A stretch of DNA of 64,000 bases from PRO6 sp035565775. Lineage in GTDB: Bacteria > Pseudomonadota > Alphaproteobacteria > Rhizobiales > Xanthobacteraceae. Below are positions 1 to 8,027 of the stretch, one piece after another; positions within the stretch are counted from its first letter, which is position 1, and every line of letters starts with the position of its first letter. The translations under genes and the position numbers were made by a program. The stretch spans positions 248,001 to 312,000 of the forward strand of contig DATMRW010000027.1 in the NCBI GenBank assembly GCA_035565775.1, in the 5' to 3' direction. The notes under the pieces were generated by a model. The model was not told where the DNA came from and searched no databases. It worked only from the letters and a program-made list of their open reading frames with translations.

Positions 1-43
1 CTGAGCATCAGGGTTCGCACGAAGGTGGAGTTGACCGACCAAC

Positions 44-946
44 ATGGCTGAGACGTCGACCTCCGAAATTGATTTTCTCGAGCAGCTGGGCCAGCGGGTC
101 CGCACCATGCGCGGGCTGCGGGGCATGTCGCGAAAAGTGCTGGCGCGGGTTTCCGGGATTTCCGAGCGCTACATCGCCCAGCTCGAAAGCGGCAAAGGCA
201 ACGTCTCCATCGTGCTGTTGCGGCGCGTCTCCGACGCAATGGGCGCGCATCTGGAGGATCTCATTCCCTCGGCGGAGATGCCGGAGGACTGGCAGATCAT
301 CCGCGACCTGATGCGCGGCGCGACGCCGGCGCAGATCGCCTATGCCAAGGATGTTTTGACCGGGCAGGGCGCAGGCGCGCAGTTGCCGCAGCACCGCGGT
401 TTCGCCGGGGTGGCGCTGATCGGCCTGCGCGGCGCCGGCAAGTCGACCCTCGGGCGGCGGCTGGCAGAGCGCGCCGGCTGGCGCTTCGTCGAGCTCAACA
501 AGGAAATCGAGAACCAGAACGGCCTGTCGATCGCGGAGATCATCGCCCTCTACGGCCAGGAGGGGTTTCGCCGCATGGAGCAGTCGGCGTTGACCGGCCT
601 GCTCGCGCAGAAGGAATTGATGGTCCTTGCGACCGGTGGCGGGATCGTCTCTGAGCCGCTGACCTTCGATCGGGTGCTGTCGTCCTTCTATACGGTGTGG
701 CTGAAGGCTAAGCCCGAAGAGCACATGGCGCGGGTGCGCAAGCAGGGCGACTTGCGCCCGATGGCGGACGAGCGCTCGGCGATGGATGAGCTGCGGACGA
801 TTTTGCTCAGCCGCGAGCCGCTCTATGCCCGTGCCGCGGCCTGTGTGGACACCGCGGGGCTGTCGGTGGAAGACGCCGCGGAGCGGCTGATCGACGCGGT
901 TGCCCCGCTGATCAGCCAGGTCGAGGCGCGCGCGGTCGCCTCCTGA
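44..946 (+). CDS. boxR: BzdR/BoxR-type transcriptional regulator (XRE HTH + shikimate-kinase-like domain)
   Basis: The 300-residue protein joins two modules. Residues about 12-75 form an XRE-type helix-turn-helix (VRTMRGLRGMSRKVLARVSG, then SERYIAQLESGKGNVS). Residues about 120-290 form a shikimate-kinase-like fold with a Walker A loop (GLRGAGKST), the SK motif ATGGGIV and DLRPM. This fusion is characteristic of BzdR/BoxR, repressors of benzoate catabolism that bind benzoyl-CoA through the kinase-like domain; length and architecture match the family (about 300 aa). The start is the first ATG, close to the window edge, so upstream context is missing. It is convergent with the liv importer and lies near an aryl-CoA ligase, which fits control of aromatic acid degradation. 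The box/bzd catabolic enzymes themselves are not in the window. The regulator class is well supported; the inducer is inferred. Confidence 0.85.
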   Translation: MAETSTSEIDFLEQLGQRVRTMRGLRGMSRKVLARVSGISERYIAQLESGKGNVSIVLLRRVSDAMGAHLEDLIPSAEMPEDWQIIRDLMRGATPAQIAYAKDVLTGQGAGAQLPQHRGFAGVALIGLRGAGKSTLGRRLAERAGWRFVELNKEIENQNGLSIAEIIALYGQEGFRRMEQSALTGLLAQKELMVLATGGGIVSEPLTFDRVLSSFYTVWLKAKPEEHMARVRKQGDLRPMADERSAMDELRTILLSREPLYARAAACVDTAGLSVEDAAERLIDAVAPLISQVEARAVAS

Positions 947-961
947 CGAAGGGCTCGCGCA

Positions 962-1672
962 TCACACGCCAAGATGGCGCTCCAACAGTTCGGGCTCGGC
1001 AGCGAGTTTCGCCGGCGGGCCGTCGAACACGACGCGGCCTTTCGACAGCAGCAGCGAGCGGTCGGCAAGTTTCGCCAGGCTGCGAAAGTCCTTGTCGACG
1101 ACGATGGTGGCGATCCCTTCGTTGCGGATCAGGCTGAGCGTCCGCCAGATCGTTTGCGCGACCAGCGGCGCGAGGCCTTCGGTGGCCTCGTCGATCAGCA
1201 GCAGATCGGGATTGGTCATCAGCGCCCGGCCGATGGCGAGCATCTGCTGCTCGCCGCCGGAGAGCTGATGTCCGCCATTGTCGCGCCGCTCATGGAGTCG
1301 CGGAAACAGGTCGAAAATCCGCTGCAGTGTCCAGGCCTGCCGGCCGTCGACGCCGGGGCGCGCGGCCATGATCAGGTTTTCCGTGACGGTGAGGGAGCCG
1401 AATACGCTACGCCCCTCCGGCACCAAGGCCGCGCCGGCGAGCGCCATGTCCTCAGGCGAGGCGCCGCGCATGTCGCGCCCTGCGAAGGTGATGGTGCCGC
1501 GGCGATCGTCGACCAGCCCCATCAGCGAGCGCAGCAAAGTGGTCTTGCCCATGCCATTGCGGCCGAGCAGCGCGACCTGCTCGCCGCGCGTGATCGTCAG
1601 GTCGATGCCGTGCAAAATCTGGCTCGCGCCATAAAAAGCTTCGAGCTGTTGGACAGCGAGCAGCGCAGTCAC
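962..1672 (-). CDS. livF: Branched-chain/aromatic acid ABC transporter ATPase LivF
   Basis: A 236-residue ABC ATPase. Visible motifs are Walker A GRNGMGKTT, the signature LSGGEQQMLAIGRAL and Walker B LLLIDEATEGLAP; the EATEGLAP form is typical of LivF. It is the last gene of a five-gene importer and starts with GTG overlapping the livG stop by 4 nt, so it is translationally coupled. Together with LivG it would power uptake through LivHM. Members of this HAAT family carry branched-chain amino acids but also aromatic acids and amides. Because the locus also holds an aryl-CoA ligase and a BoxR-type regulator, an aromatic carboxylate is the more likely substrate. This is an inference. Confidence 0.92.
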   Translation of the reverse strand: MTALLAVQQLEAFYGASQILHGIDLTITRGEQVALLGRNGMGKTTLLRSLMGLVDDRRGTITFAGRDMRGASPEDMALAGAALVPEGRSVFGSLTVTENLIMAARPGVDGRQAWTLQRIFDLFPRLHERRDNGGHQLSGGEQQMLAIGRALMTNPDLLLIDEATEGLAPLVAQTIWRTLSLIRNEGIATIVVDKDFRSLAKLADRSLLLSKGRVVFDGPPAKLAAEPELLERHLGV

Positions 1673-2451
1673 GCCTCTGTTCCTTCTTCGCCGAGATAGG
1701 CCGTGCGCACGGCTGGGTGGGCGCGGACTTCCGATGGCCAGCCGCTGGCGATGACGCGGCCATCGGCCATCACCGTGAGGCGGTCGGCGAGCTCGAACAC
1801 CGCGTCCATGTCGTGCTCGACGATCAGTACCGCGCGGCCCGTCTTGAGCGATTTGATGAGATCGACGATGCGCCGCGCCTCGCCCTGGCCCATGCCGGCG
1901 AGCGGCTCATCGAGCAGAATGATGCGCGGATCGGTGGCAAGCACCATGGCGATTTCGAGCTGGCGCTGTTCGCCATGGCTGAGATGGCTGGCGGTGATGC
2001 CCGCACGCTCGGTCAGCCCGGCCAGTGCCAGCGCCTCGCCCGTGCGGGCGTTGACGCCGTCGTCGGCATGGACGCCGCCGAACATTTTGAGCGGCCTTGC
2101 CGAATGCGCCTGTGCCGCGAGGCGGACATTTTCGTGCGTCGTGAAGTCGGAGAAGATCGTTGTCTTCTGATAGGAACGGCCGACGCCCGCCTTGGCGCGG
2201 CGGTGCGGCGGCTGCCGCGTCAGCGACGTCGCGCCAAGAAAGATATCGCCGCCGCTCGCGCTGAGGTCGCCGGAGAGAAGATTGATCAGCGTGGTCTTGC
2301 CGGCGCCATTCGGGCCGATCACGGCGTGGATTTCGTTGACGTGGACTTCAACCGAAACGTCGGAGACCGCGCGCAGGCCGCCGAAGTGGCGATGCAGGCC
2401 GACGGCGCGCATCGCGGGCCCGGCGGAAGAAGTGCTGGTCAGCTCAGCCAT
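1669..2451 (-). CDS. livG: Branched-chain/aromatic acid ABC transporter ATPase LivG
   Basis: A 260-residue ABC ATPase with Walker A GPNGAGKTT, signature LSHGEQRQLEIAMVLA, Walker B IILLDEPLAGM and the switch histidine in VEHDMDAVFELADRL. It has the C-terminal extension (YLGEEG region) usual in LivG. It overlaps livM upstream by 8 nt and livF downstream by 4 nt, which indicates a tightly coupled operon. It pairs with LivF to energise the LivHM channel. Length is normal for the family. Substrate is not readable from the ATPase; see the binding protein and CoA ligase entries. Confidence 0.92.
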   Translation of the reverse strand: MAELTSTSSAGPAMRAVGLHRHFGGLRAVSDVSVEVHVNEIHAVIGPNGAGKTTLINLLSGDLSASGGDIFLGATSLTRQPPHRRAKAGVGRSYQKTTIFSDFTTHENVRLAAQAHSARPLKMFGGVHADDGVNARTGEALALAGLTERAGITASHLSHGEQRQLEIAMVLATDPRIILLDEPLAGMGQGEARRIVDLIKSLKTGRAVLIVEHDMDAVFELADRLTVMADGRVIASGWPSEVRAHPAVRTAYLGEEGTEA

Positions 2452-3457
2452 GCGCGCCTCCGCCTTGCGTCGCTTCGGACTTCGCCGGCGGGGCCGGTTT
2501 TGTCGTGCGCCCGAGCACGTGTGGCAGCAACTGGCGCAGCCCGCTCGGCATCGCGATCACCAGCACGATGACGACGATGCCTTCGATCAGCTTCCAGTAC
2601 TCGGTCGTCGCCTTGAGCACCTCCTCGAGGCCGAGCAGCACCAGCGCGCCGAGAAGTGGTCCGGTCACCGAGCGCAGTCCGCCGATCAGCACCATCACGA
2701 GCGCGGTGGCCGAGACGTGCCAGCCGAGCATCTGCGGCACGACGAAGCCGAATTGCGCGGCGGCAAAGTAGCCCGCGAGCCCGGCAAGCGCGCCGGAAAT
2801 CACGAAGGCGGTGAGGCGGATCTGGAACACCGGAAAGCCGAGCGCGCGGACGCGGCGCTCGTTGTCGCGTGTCGCCGCCAGCGCATGGCCGAACGGCGAG
2901 CGCACCAGCATCGACAGCACGGCAATGGTGACGACGAGCGCGGCGAGCACCGCGAAGTAAAAGGTGATCGGCTTGTCGAGATCGAACAGCTGATAGCCGG
3001 CGATGGCAAGCTCGGGCTTGGTATTGATGAACATGCCGTCGGAGCCGCCGGCGAACTGGTTGTCGAAGAACAGGAAGAACAGCATCTCGCCGAAAGCGAG
3101 CGTCACCATGATGAAGTAGATGCCGCGCGTGCGCAGCGCGAGCGCGCCGATGATGAGCGCCGCAAAGGCCGTGACGAGGAGGGCGAGCGGCAGCGTCCAC
3201 CATAGCGCGGCTGGATCGTAGCCCGGCGTCGCCAGCGCCAGCACATAGCCGGACAGGCCGAAGAAGGCGCCGTGGCACAGGCTGACCAGGCCGCCATGGC
3301 CGACGACGAGATTGAGCGCCATCGCCAAAATGCCCATGATGAACACCTTGGCGGCGAACTGGGCATAGTAGGCGGGAACGAGGAAGGGCAGCGCGATCGC
3401 CGCCGCAAGGCACACCGCGCCGATGAACCACCATTGCCGGTCGGACTGCATGTTCAC
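2444..3457 (-). CDS. livM: Branched-chain/aromatic acid ABC transporter permease LivM
   Basis: A 337-residue membrane protein with about ten hydrophobic segments and the LivM family signature (MALNLVVGHGGLVSLCHGAF near residue 50, and AATRDNERRVRALGF in the cytoplasmic coupling loop). It forms the channel with LivH in the inner membrane. The chosen start is GTG at 3457, 9 nt after a GGAG ribosome binding site; an in-frame ATG two codons later is the alternative. Only 3 nt separate it from the livH stop. The C-terminal tail is short and basic. No defects are seen. Confidence 0.9.
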   Translation of the reverse strand: MNMQSDRQWWFIGAVCLAAAIALPFLVPAYYAQFAAKVFIMGILAMALNLVVGHGGLVSLCHGAFFGLSGYVLALATPGYDPAALWWTLPLALLVTAFAALIIGALALRTRGIYFIMVTLAFGEMLFFLFFDNQFAGGSDGMFINTKPELAIAGYQLFDLDKPITFYFAVLAALVVTIAVLSMLVRSPFGHALAATRDNERRVRALGFPVFQIRLTAFVISGALAGLAGYFAAAQFGFVVPQMLGWHVSATALVMVLIGGLRSVTGPLLGALVLLGLEEVLKATTEYWKLIEGIVVIVLVIAMPSGLRQLLPHVLGRTTKPAPPAKSEATQGGGAHG

Positions 3458-3460
3458 GGG

Positions 3461-4333
3461 TCAGATCTCCCGCCGGCCCAAAATGCCGTTGGGGCGCCAG
3501 ATCAGAACGGCGGCCATCAGCACATAGATCAAAATACTTGCGACCCCCGGAAAGAAAACCTTGCCGAAGGTATCGGTGAGGCCGATCAGCAGCGCGCCGA
3601 TCAGCGCCCCGGCAATCGAGCCGAGGCCGCCAAGCACGACGACGACGAAGGACAGGATCAGCATGCCGTCGCCCATGCCGGGGAACACCGTTGAGATCGG
3701 CGCGACGACCGCGCCGCCGAAGGCCGCAAGCGCGATGCCGACGGCAAAGACGTAGCGGTTAACGACGTCGAACCGGATGCCGAGCACGCGGGTCATTTCG
3801 CGGTTCTCCGCACCGGCGCGGACGATCATGCCGATCTTCGTATAGCGTATGACGTAGAAAATGATCGCCGCAACGATCAGGCAGAACGCGCAGATCGCAA
3901 GGCGGTAGATCGAGTAGGACAGGTTGTCAGTGAGCTGGATCGTGCCGCTCAGCCAGGCGGGCGGCGGCACCGAATGCACGTCCTTGCCGAACAGGAGCTG
4001 GCGCAGTTCATCGAGCACCAGAATGACGCCGAAGGTCAGAAGCACCTGCGCGAGGTGGTCGCGGCCATAGAGGCGCTTGACCAAGAACGCCTCCATCAGC
4101 CAGCCGATGCCGAAGGCGATCACCACGCTGCCGAGCAGGGCGATGCCGAAATTGCCGGTATAGGTGGCGATCCAATAGGCGAGGTAAGCGCCGATCATGT
4201 AGAAGGCGCCGTGGGCCAGATTGATGATGCCGAGAATGCCGAAGACGAGGGTGAGGCCGCTGGCAACGAGGAACAGGACCATTCCATATTGAATGGCGTT
4301 CAGAAGCTGGACGCCGAAGGTTGCAAGGTCCAT
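3461..4333 (-). CDS. livH: Branched-chain/aromatic acid ABC transporter permease LivH
   Basis: A 290-residue permease of the LivH type with about eight membrane segments. It shows the family N-terminus (NAIQYGMVLFLVASGLTLVF, then GIINLAHGAFYMIGAY) and the EAA-like coupling region AGAENREMTRVLGI. Its start ATG follows an AGGA ribosome binding site. A 129-nt gap containing a GC-rich hairpin separates it from the binding-protein gene upstream, so permease expression may be set lower than that of the binding protein. It is otherwise part of the same minus-strand operon. Confidence 0.9.
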   Translation of the reverse strand: MDLATFGVQLLNAIQYGMVLFLVASGLTLVFGILGIINLAHGAFYMIGAYLAYWIATYTGNFGIALLGSVVIAFGIGWLMEAFLVKRLYGRDHLAQVLLTFGVILVLDELRQLLFGKDVHSVPPPAWLSGTIQLTDNLSYSIYRLAICAFCLIVAAIIFYVIRYTKIGMIVRAGAENREMTRVLGIRFDVVNRYVFAVGIALAAFGGAVVAPISTVFPGMGDGMLILSFVVVVLGGLGSIAGALIGALLIGLTDTFGKVFFPGVASILIYVLMAAVLIWRPNGILGRREI

Positions 4334-4428
4334 ACGAAAAATCCTGTCACGTCCGACCGGACGGACTTTGGGCGCGCATCAGCCGGTGGATGGAGCCCCG
4401 GCCCGAGGCGCGCGAAGCAATGAGGCGA

Positions 4429-4452
4429 GCGGCGCAGGCCTTCCCGCGCCGC
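4429..4452 (-). repeat. GC-rich hairpin just after the binding-protein gene
   Basis: A perfect 7-bp stem (GCGGCGC and GCGCCGC) closes a 10-nt loop, 11 nt downstream of the stop codon of the ABC binding-protein gene and before livH. There is no T-tract, so it is not a classical terminator. Such hairpins commonly protect binding-protein mRNA from 3' decay or partly attenuate permease expression; that role is inferred. Confidence 0.5.
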
Positions 4453-4462
4453 CGCCACTGGC

Positions 4463-5671
4463 TCAGCTCAGTTTGCAGCCGCGCGCCGGATCATCGACAT
4501 TGGCCTGCGCGACCGAGACGTATTCGTTCCGCCCGTTGCGGACCTCGCGCAGATAGATGTTCTGAACCGGGTTGTGGGCCTTGTTGAAGCTCAGCGGGCC
4601 GCGCGGGCTGTCGAGCTTGGCTGCGCCCATCGCTGCGATCATCTTGTCGCGCGCCTTGTCGTCGCCGCCGACCGCGGAAAGGCCGACATCGAGCAGCGCG
4701 GCCGCGTCATAGCCCTGCACGGCGTAGATGTCGCCGTCCTGACCGGTCCGCTGCTTGAACGCCTTGAGGAAGGCGAGGTTGGTCGGGTTGTCGAGGTTGT
4801 CGGCGTAGTGCAGCGTGGTGCGCAGGCCGTTGGCCGCCTCGCCCTGCGCCGGGATGGTGCCGTCGGTGAGGAAGCCGGAGCCATAGAGCGGGATGGTCTT
4901 GCCGAGGCCCGCCGCGACGTAATCCTTGACGAACTTAACTGCGCCGCCGCCCGCGAAGAAGGCATGGACGGCATCGGGCTTCAGCGTCGCGATGCGGGTG
5001 ATCAGCGCCTGGAATTCGACTTCGGGGAAGGGCAGCGTGAGCTCTTCCACCACCTTGCCGCCGGCTTGCGTAAAGCCTTCCTTGAAGGCGTTCATCTGCT
5101 CGGCGCCCGCGGTGTAGCGCCAGGTGATGGTCGCGACATTGCGATGGCCGGCATCGAACATCACCTTGCCCATCGGGAAGTTCGGCTGCCAGTTCGAGAA
5201 CGAGGTGCGGAAAATATTTGGCGCGCAGGCGGGGCCAGTCGCGTCATTTGCTCCCGCATTCGGGATGATCAGAAGTGTCTTGGTGTCACGTGCGACCTTG
5301 ACCATCGCCATGGCGACGCCCGAATGCACCGTGCCGACCACGACGTCGGCCTTCTCGCGGCCGACCAGACGGTTCATGTTGTCAGTGGCGGCTTCGGGTT
5401 TGGATTCGTCGTCGACCTGCACGAAAGCAATTTCGCGGCCGCCGAGCTTGCCTCCCTTCTGCTGCACGTAGAGCCTGAAGCCTTCGTCAATGAACTGGCC
5501 GAGCTTGGCATAGGTCCCGGTGTAAGGCAGCATCATGCCGACCTTGAGCGGTGCCTGCTGGGCGATGGCGGGGGAACGAAGTGGCGAGGCGACCGCGAGC
5601 GTTGCGGCTCCGGCGGCGCCGGACAACAAAGCGCGGCGGGTCACGAGCGGCGGGCGCGTGATAACGGGCAT
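4463..5671 (-). CDS. ABC transporter substrate-binding protein (Leu/Ile/Val-binding family, aromatic-acid type)
   Basis: A periplasmic-binding protein of the LivK/Peripla_BP_6 family, 402 residues from the chosen start. The ATG at 5671 is preceded by GGGAG and begins a Tat-like signal (TRRALLSGAAGAATLAVAS, cleavage near AIAQQ). A longer in-frame ORF back to 5797 has no ribosome site and is rejected. The mature part begins with LKVGMMLPYTGTYAKLG, the usual ligand-lobe start, and carries the domain-2 hinge sequences. It is the first gene of the five-gene importer. Relatives encoded next to aromatic degradation genes bind benzoate, hydroxybenzoates or cinnamates; here that is supported only by context (CoA ligase upstream, BoxR-type regulator downstream). 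Confidence 0.88.
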   Translation of the reverse strand: MPVITRPPLVTRRALLSGAAGAATLAVASPLRSPAIAQQAPLKVGMMLPYTGTYAKLGQFIDEGFRLYVQQKGGKLGGREIAFVQVDDESKPEAATDNMNRLVGREKADVVVGTVHSGVAMAMVKVARDTKTLLIIPNAGANDATGPACAPNIFRTSFSNWQPNFPMGKVMFDAGHRNVATITWRYTAGAEQMNAFKEGFTQAGGKVVEELTLPFPEVEFQALITRIATLKPDAVHAFFAGGGAVKFVKDYVAAGLGKTIPLYGSGFLTDGTIPAQGEAANGLRTTLHYADNLDNPTNLAFLKAFKQRTGQDGDIYAVQGYDAAALLDVGLSAVGGDDKARDKMIAAMGAAKLDSPRGPLSFNKAHNPVQNIYLREVRNGRNEYVSVAQANVDDPARGCKLS

Positions 5672-5879
5672 GGCGTAACTCCCTCTGTCTTTGCTTGTTT
5701 GATTTTTGGTCGTTATTTGTTGATCGCAGAATAGGTCGCAGTCGTTCAGGTGCCGGCCCGGCGAGCCGAAGACGTCCTCCCCGTTTCGACTTGCCAAAAT
5801 GCCCTGCGCGCCAAATTGGCAGTCATCTTAATTCTCGCTTTTGCCGGTTTGCAAGAAACTCATGGTTTGCCGCCGCGGC

Positions 5880-7778
5880 CTATGACGCCGCGCGCTGCTG
5901 CGCGAGCGTCTCGCCAAGGCCGATCCAGTCGGGCGAGCTATCGTCATTGAGGCGATCGATCTCGCCGGCGCGGTTCGACAGCACCGCGAGCTGGTTGATG
6001 TAGCCCTTGTCGGTGATCTCGCCGGTGTCGACCGAGGGCGGATCGGCGAGCAGCAACGCGCGCGTCGCATAGGATGCGGAGCCGCCGTTCTGCGCCTTGA
6101 GGCGCGTCAGGCCCTGCGCGACAGCCTCGCGGACGGCGGGGTGGCGCAGCGTCTCTGCGGTGCCGGCGGTTTCCGGCAGGCCGGCGAGGGCGCGGCAGGC
6201 GGGCAGATTGGGGAAGACGAGGAAACGCACCTCGTCGCGGCCGTGGCCGGTGACGACGATGTCCTGCGCGACCGGGGCGAGCGCGGAAATGCCGGCGACG
6301 CGGACATTGCCGACATTGACCCAGGTGCCCGAGAAGAGCTTGAAGTCCTCGCTGATGCGGCCGTCGAAGAACAGTCCGGCCTCCGGCCGGTCCGGGTCGG
6401 CAAAACGCACGGCGTCGCCGATGCGATAGAAGCCCTCCTCGTCAAAAGCCTGTTTCGTCAGATCGGGCGCGCGCCAGTAGCCCGGCGTGACATTGGCGCC
6501 GCGCACCCGCACCTCGAGCTTGTTGCCGCTCGGCACCAGCTTCAATTCCGTGCCCGGCACGGGCACGCCCATGTTGCCGGACCGCTCCGCCCTGAAATGG
6601 CAGTCGGTGGCGAGCGGCGCGGTTTCGGTCGAGCCCCAGGCCGAGACCATCAGGATCGGCCGCCCGATAGTTTGGACGGCCAGCGCCTCGAGGGCTTCCC
6701 ACAGTGCTTGCGGCAAGGCTGCGCCGGCATAAAAGACGAACTTGACGCCGGCGAAGAAGCGCCGACGCAACTCGTCGTCCGCCTGCAGCGCGGCGATCAG
6801 CATGTCGAAGCCGCGCGGCACGTTGAAGTAGACCGTAGGAATGACGCTGCGCAGATTGGCGAGCGAGGTCGGAAACAATGGCGGCGCGGGTTTGCCGGCA
6901 TCGATGTAGAGGGTGCCGCCGTTGCGCAGCACCATGTTGAAGTTGTGGTTGGCCCCGAAGGTGTGGCTCCACGGCAGCCAGTCGAGGATGACGAGTTCGG
7001 TGTCGTTGAGGAACGGCCAGACCTGCGCCTTTGCCGCCTGGCTCGATGTCAGCATCCGCTGCGTGTTGATGACGGCCTTGGGCGCGCCGGTCGAGCCGGA
7101 GGTGAACAGAAATTTTGCGATCGTGTCCGGGCCGACCGCGGCGAAGGCCGCGTCCACCCGCGGACTGTGCGGCGTCTCAAGCACGCTCGGGAACGGCAAG
7201 GTGCTGCCCGCGCCATCGCCGCTGACGATGACGGCGGTGTGGTGCGGCGCAAGTGCCGCGAGGGCCTTGGCGAAAGGCGCGTGACTCGACACATAGATCG
7301 CGCCGGGATCGAGCAGGCGGACCATGCCGATCAGCTTGTCGAATTCCTTCGCCATCAGGGAATAGGCGGGCGAGATCGCCGCGGCCGGCACGCCGACATA
7401 CTGCGCGGCGAGCGAGAACAGCGCGTGGTCGATGCTGTTGTCGGAGAGGATGGCGAGGGGCCGCTCGGCGGACAGCCGGTTGCAAAGTAGCCACGCGCCC
7501 GCGCGGCGGACTTTTTCGCGCGCCTCGGCATAGGTGACCGTGGTCCACGGCACGTCGGTGCTCACGCGTTCGGCCAGGAAGATCCGGTCGGGGGCTTTGG
7601 CGGCCCAATGCTCGAGCCAGTCGCCGGTGCAGCGCGCGGCCTCCTGCAGGGGTACGGGGCAGCTCAGCAAAATGCTGCCGTCGGCCCTGCGCTCAGCAGA
7701 CACCTTCGGCGTCGCGAATAGCGCCGTGATCGGCAAACCTGCATCACCTGATGCGCGGTCGGACGCCCGCTCCTGCAT
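5880..7778 (-). CDS. Feruloyl-CoA synthase-like aryl-CoA ligase
   Basis: A 632-residue ANL-superfamily adenylate-forming enzyme. Motifs seen are the AMP loop LFTSGSTGAPKAVI (about residue 235), VSAWGSTETAP (about 395) and YRIGDAVRF with the downstream hinge FFDGRISEDFKL. The length and the ISEDFKL hinge match the Fcs (trans-feruloyl-CoA synthase) branch rather than 4-coumarate ligases of about 540 aa. It would couple an aromatic or phenylpropenoid acid to CoA in the cytoplasm using ATP. It starts after a GGAAGGAA ribosome site and is the promoter-proximal gene of the transporter locus, 208 nt upstream of the binding-protein gene. The exact acid (ferulate, benzoate or other) is not determinable by eye. 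Confidence 0.8.
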   Translation of the reverse strand: MQERASDRASGDAGLPITALFATPKVSAERRADGSILLSCPVPLQEAARCTGDWLEHWAAKAPDRIFLAERVSTDVPWTTVTYAEAREKVRRAGAWLLCNRLSAERPLAILSDNSIDHALFSLAAQYVGVPAAAISPAYSLMAKEFDKLIGMVRLLDPGAIYVSSHAPFAKALAALAPHHTAVIVSGDGAGSTLPFPSVLETPHSPRVDAAFAAVGPDTIAKFLFTSGSTGAPKAVINTQRMLTSSQAAKAQVWPFLNDTELVILDWLPWSHTFGANHNFNMVLRNGGTLYIDAGKPAPPLFPTSLANLRSVIPTVYFNVPRGFDMLIAALQADDELRRRFFAGVKFVFYAGAALPQALWEALEALAVQTIGRPILMVSAWGSTETAPLATDCHFRAERSGNMGVPVPGTELKLVPSGNKLEVRVRGANVTPGYWRAPDLTKQAFDEEGFYRIGDAVRFADPDRPEAGLFFDGRISEDFKLFSGTWVNVGNVRVAGISALAPVAQDIVVTGHGRDEVRFLVFPNLPACRALAGLPETAGTAETLRHPAVREAVAQGLTRLKAQNGGSASYATRALLLADPPSVDTGEITDKGYINQLAVLSNRAGEIDRLNDDSSPDWIGLGETLAQQRAAS

Positions 7779-7877
7779 GAGCCTATTTCCTTCCCAGCCT
7801 GCGTTGCATTGATTGCAATCTGCTGTCGGCGGCGATCCTGCATATCGCAGACGGCCTCATGCATCATAGTTCGACAT

Positions 7878-7892
7878 TTGAACGGAGTTCAA
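7878..7892. promoter_or_regulatory. Perfect inverted repeat TTGAAC-GGA-GTTCAA, probable operator
   Basis: Two perfect 6-bp arms around a 3-nt spacer. The repeat lies immediately downstream of the minus-strand -10 box (7895-7900), so it would cover the transcription start of the CoA-ligase gene. This position fits a repressor site, possibly for a MarR- or GntR-type factor encoded elsewhere. Confidence 0.5.
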
Positions 7893-7894
7893 GA

Positions 7895-7900
7895 ATTATA
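7895..7900 (-). promoter_or_regulatory. -10 box TATAAT of the CoA-ligase promoter
   Basis: A perfect TATAAT on the minus strand, about 117 nt upstream of the CoA-ligase ATG. At 17-nt spacing the -35 region is poor (GTTCCC), so the promoter may need activation. The rest of the 249-nt divergent region (7779-8027) holds no gene. Confidence 0.45.
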
Positions 7901-8027
7901 ATGCAACAAATCAACGCGGGAACCATCGTGTTGAACCATTGGCCGCGGCTTATCGTCGAATAGTAGGTTTCGGACGAAAGCCTGTTCGGGCGCGCGGCCG
8001 CGCAAGCTCTGCAGGACAATAAGCAAG

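Larger units (their letters stand above)
7774..7905. promoter_or_regulatory. Cluster of TGCA boxes in the CoA-ligase promoter
   Basis: TGCA occurs at 7774, 7805, 7814, 7839, 7860 and 7902, six times in 132 bases, far above chance for a tetranucleotide. The pair at 7805/7814 sits inside the inverted repeat TTGCA-N5-TGCAA, and GATTGCAATC (7811-7820) is a perfect palindrome. Repeated TGCA motifs are the reported recognition element of BzdR/BoxR repressors, whose homologue is encoded at 44-946. That this regulator binds here is an inference. Confidence 0.55.

Noticed and set aside
5672..5797. Longer start for the aromatic binding protein
   Set aside because: It would place the Tat signal 42 residues inside the protein; the ATG at 5671 has the ribosome site.
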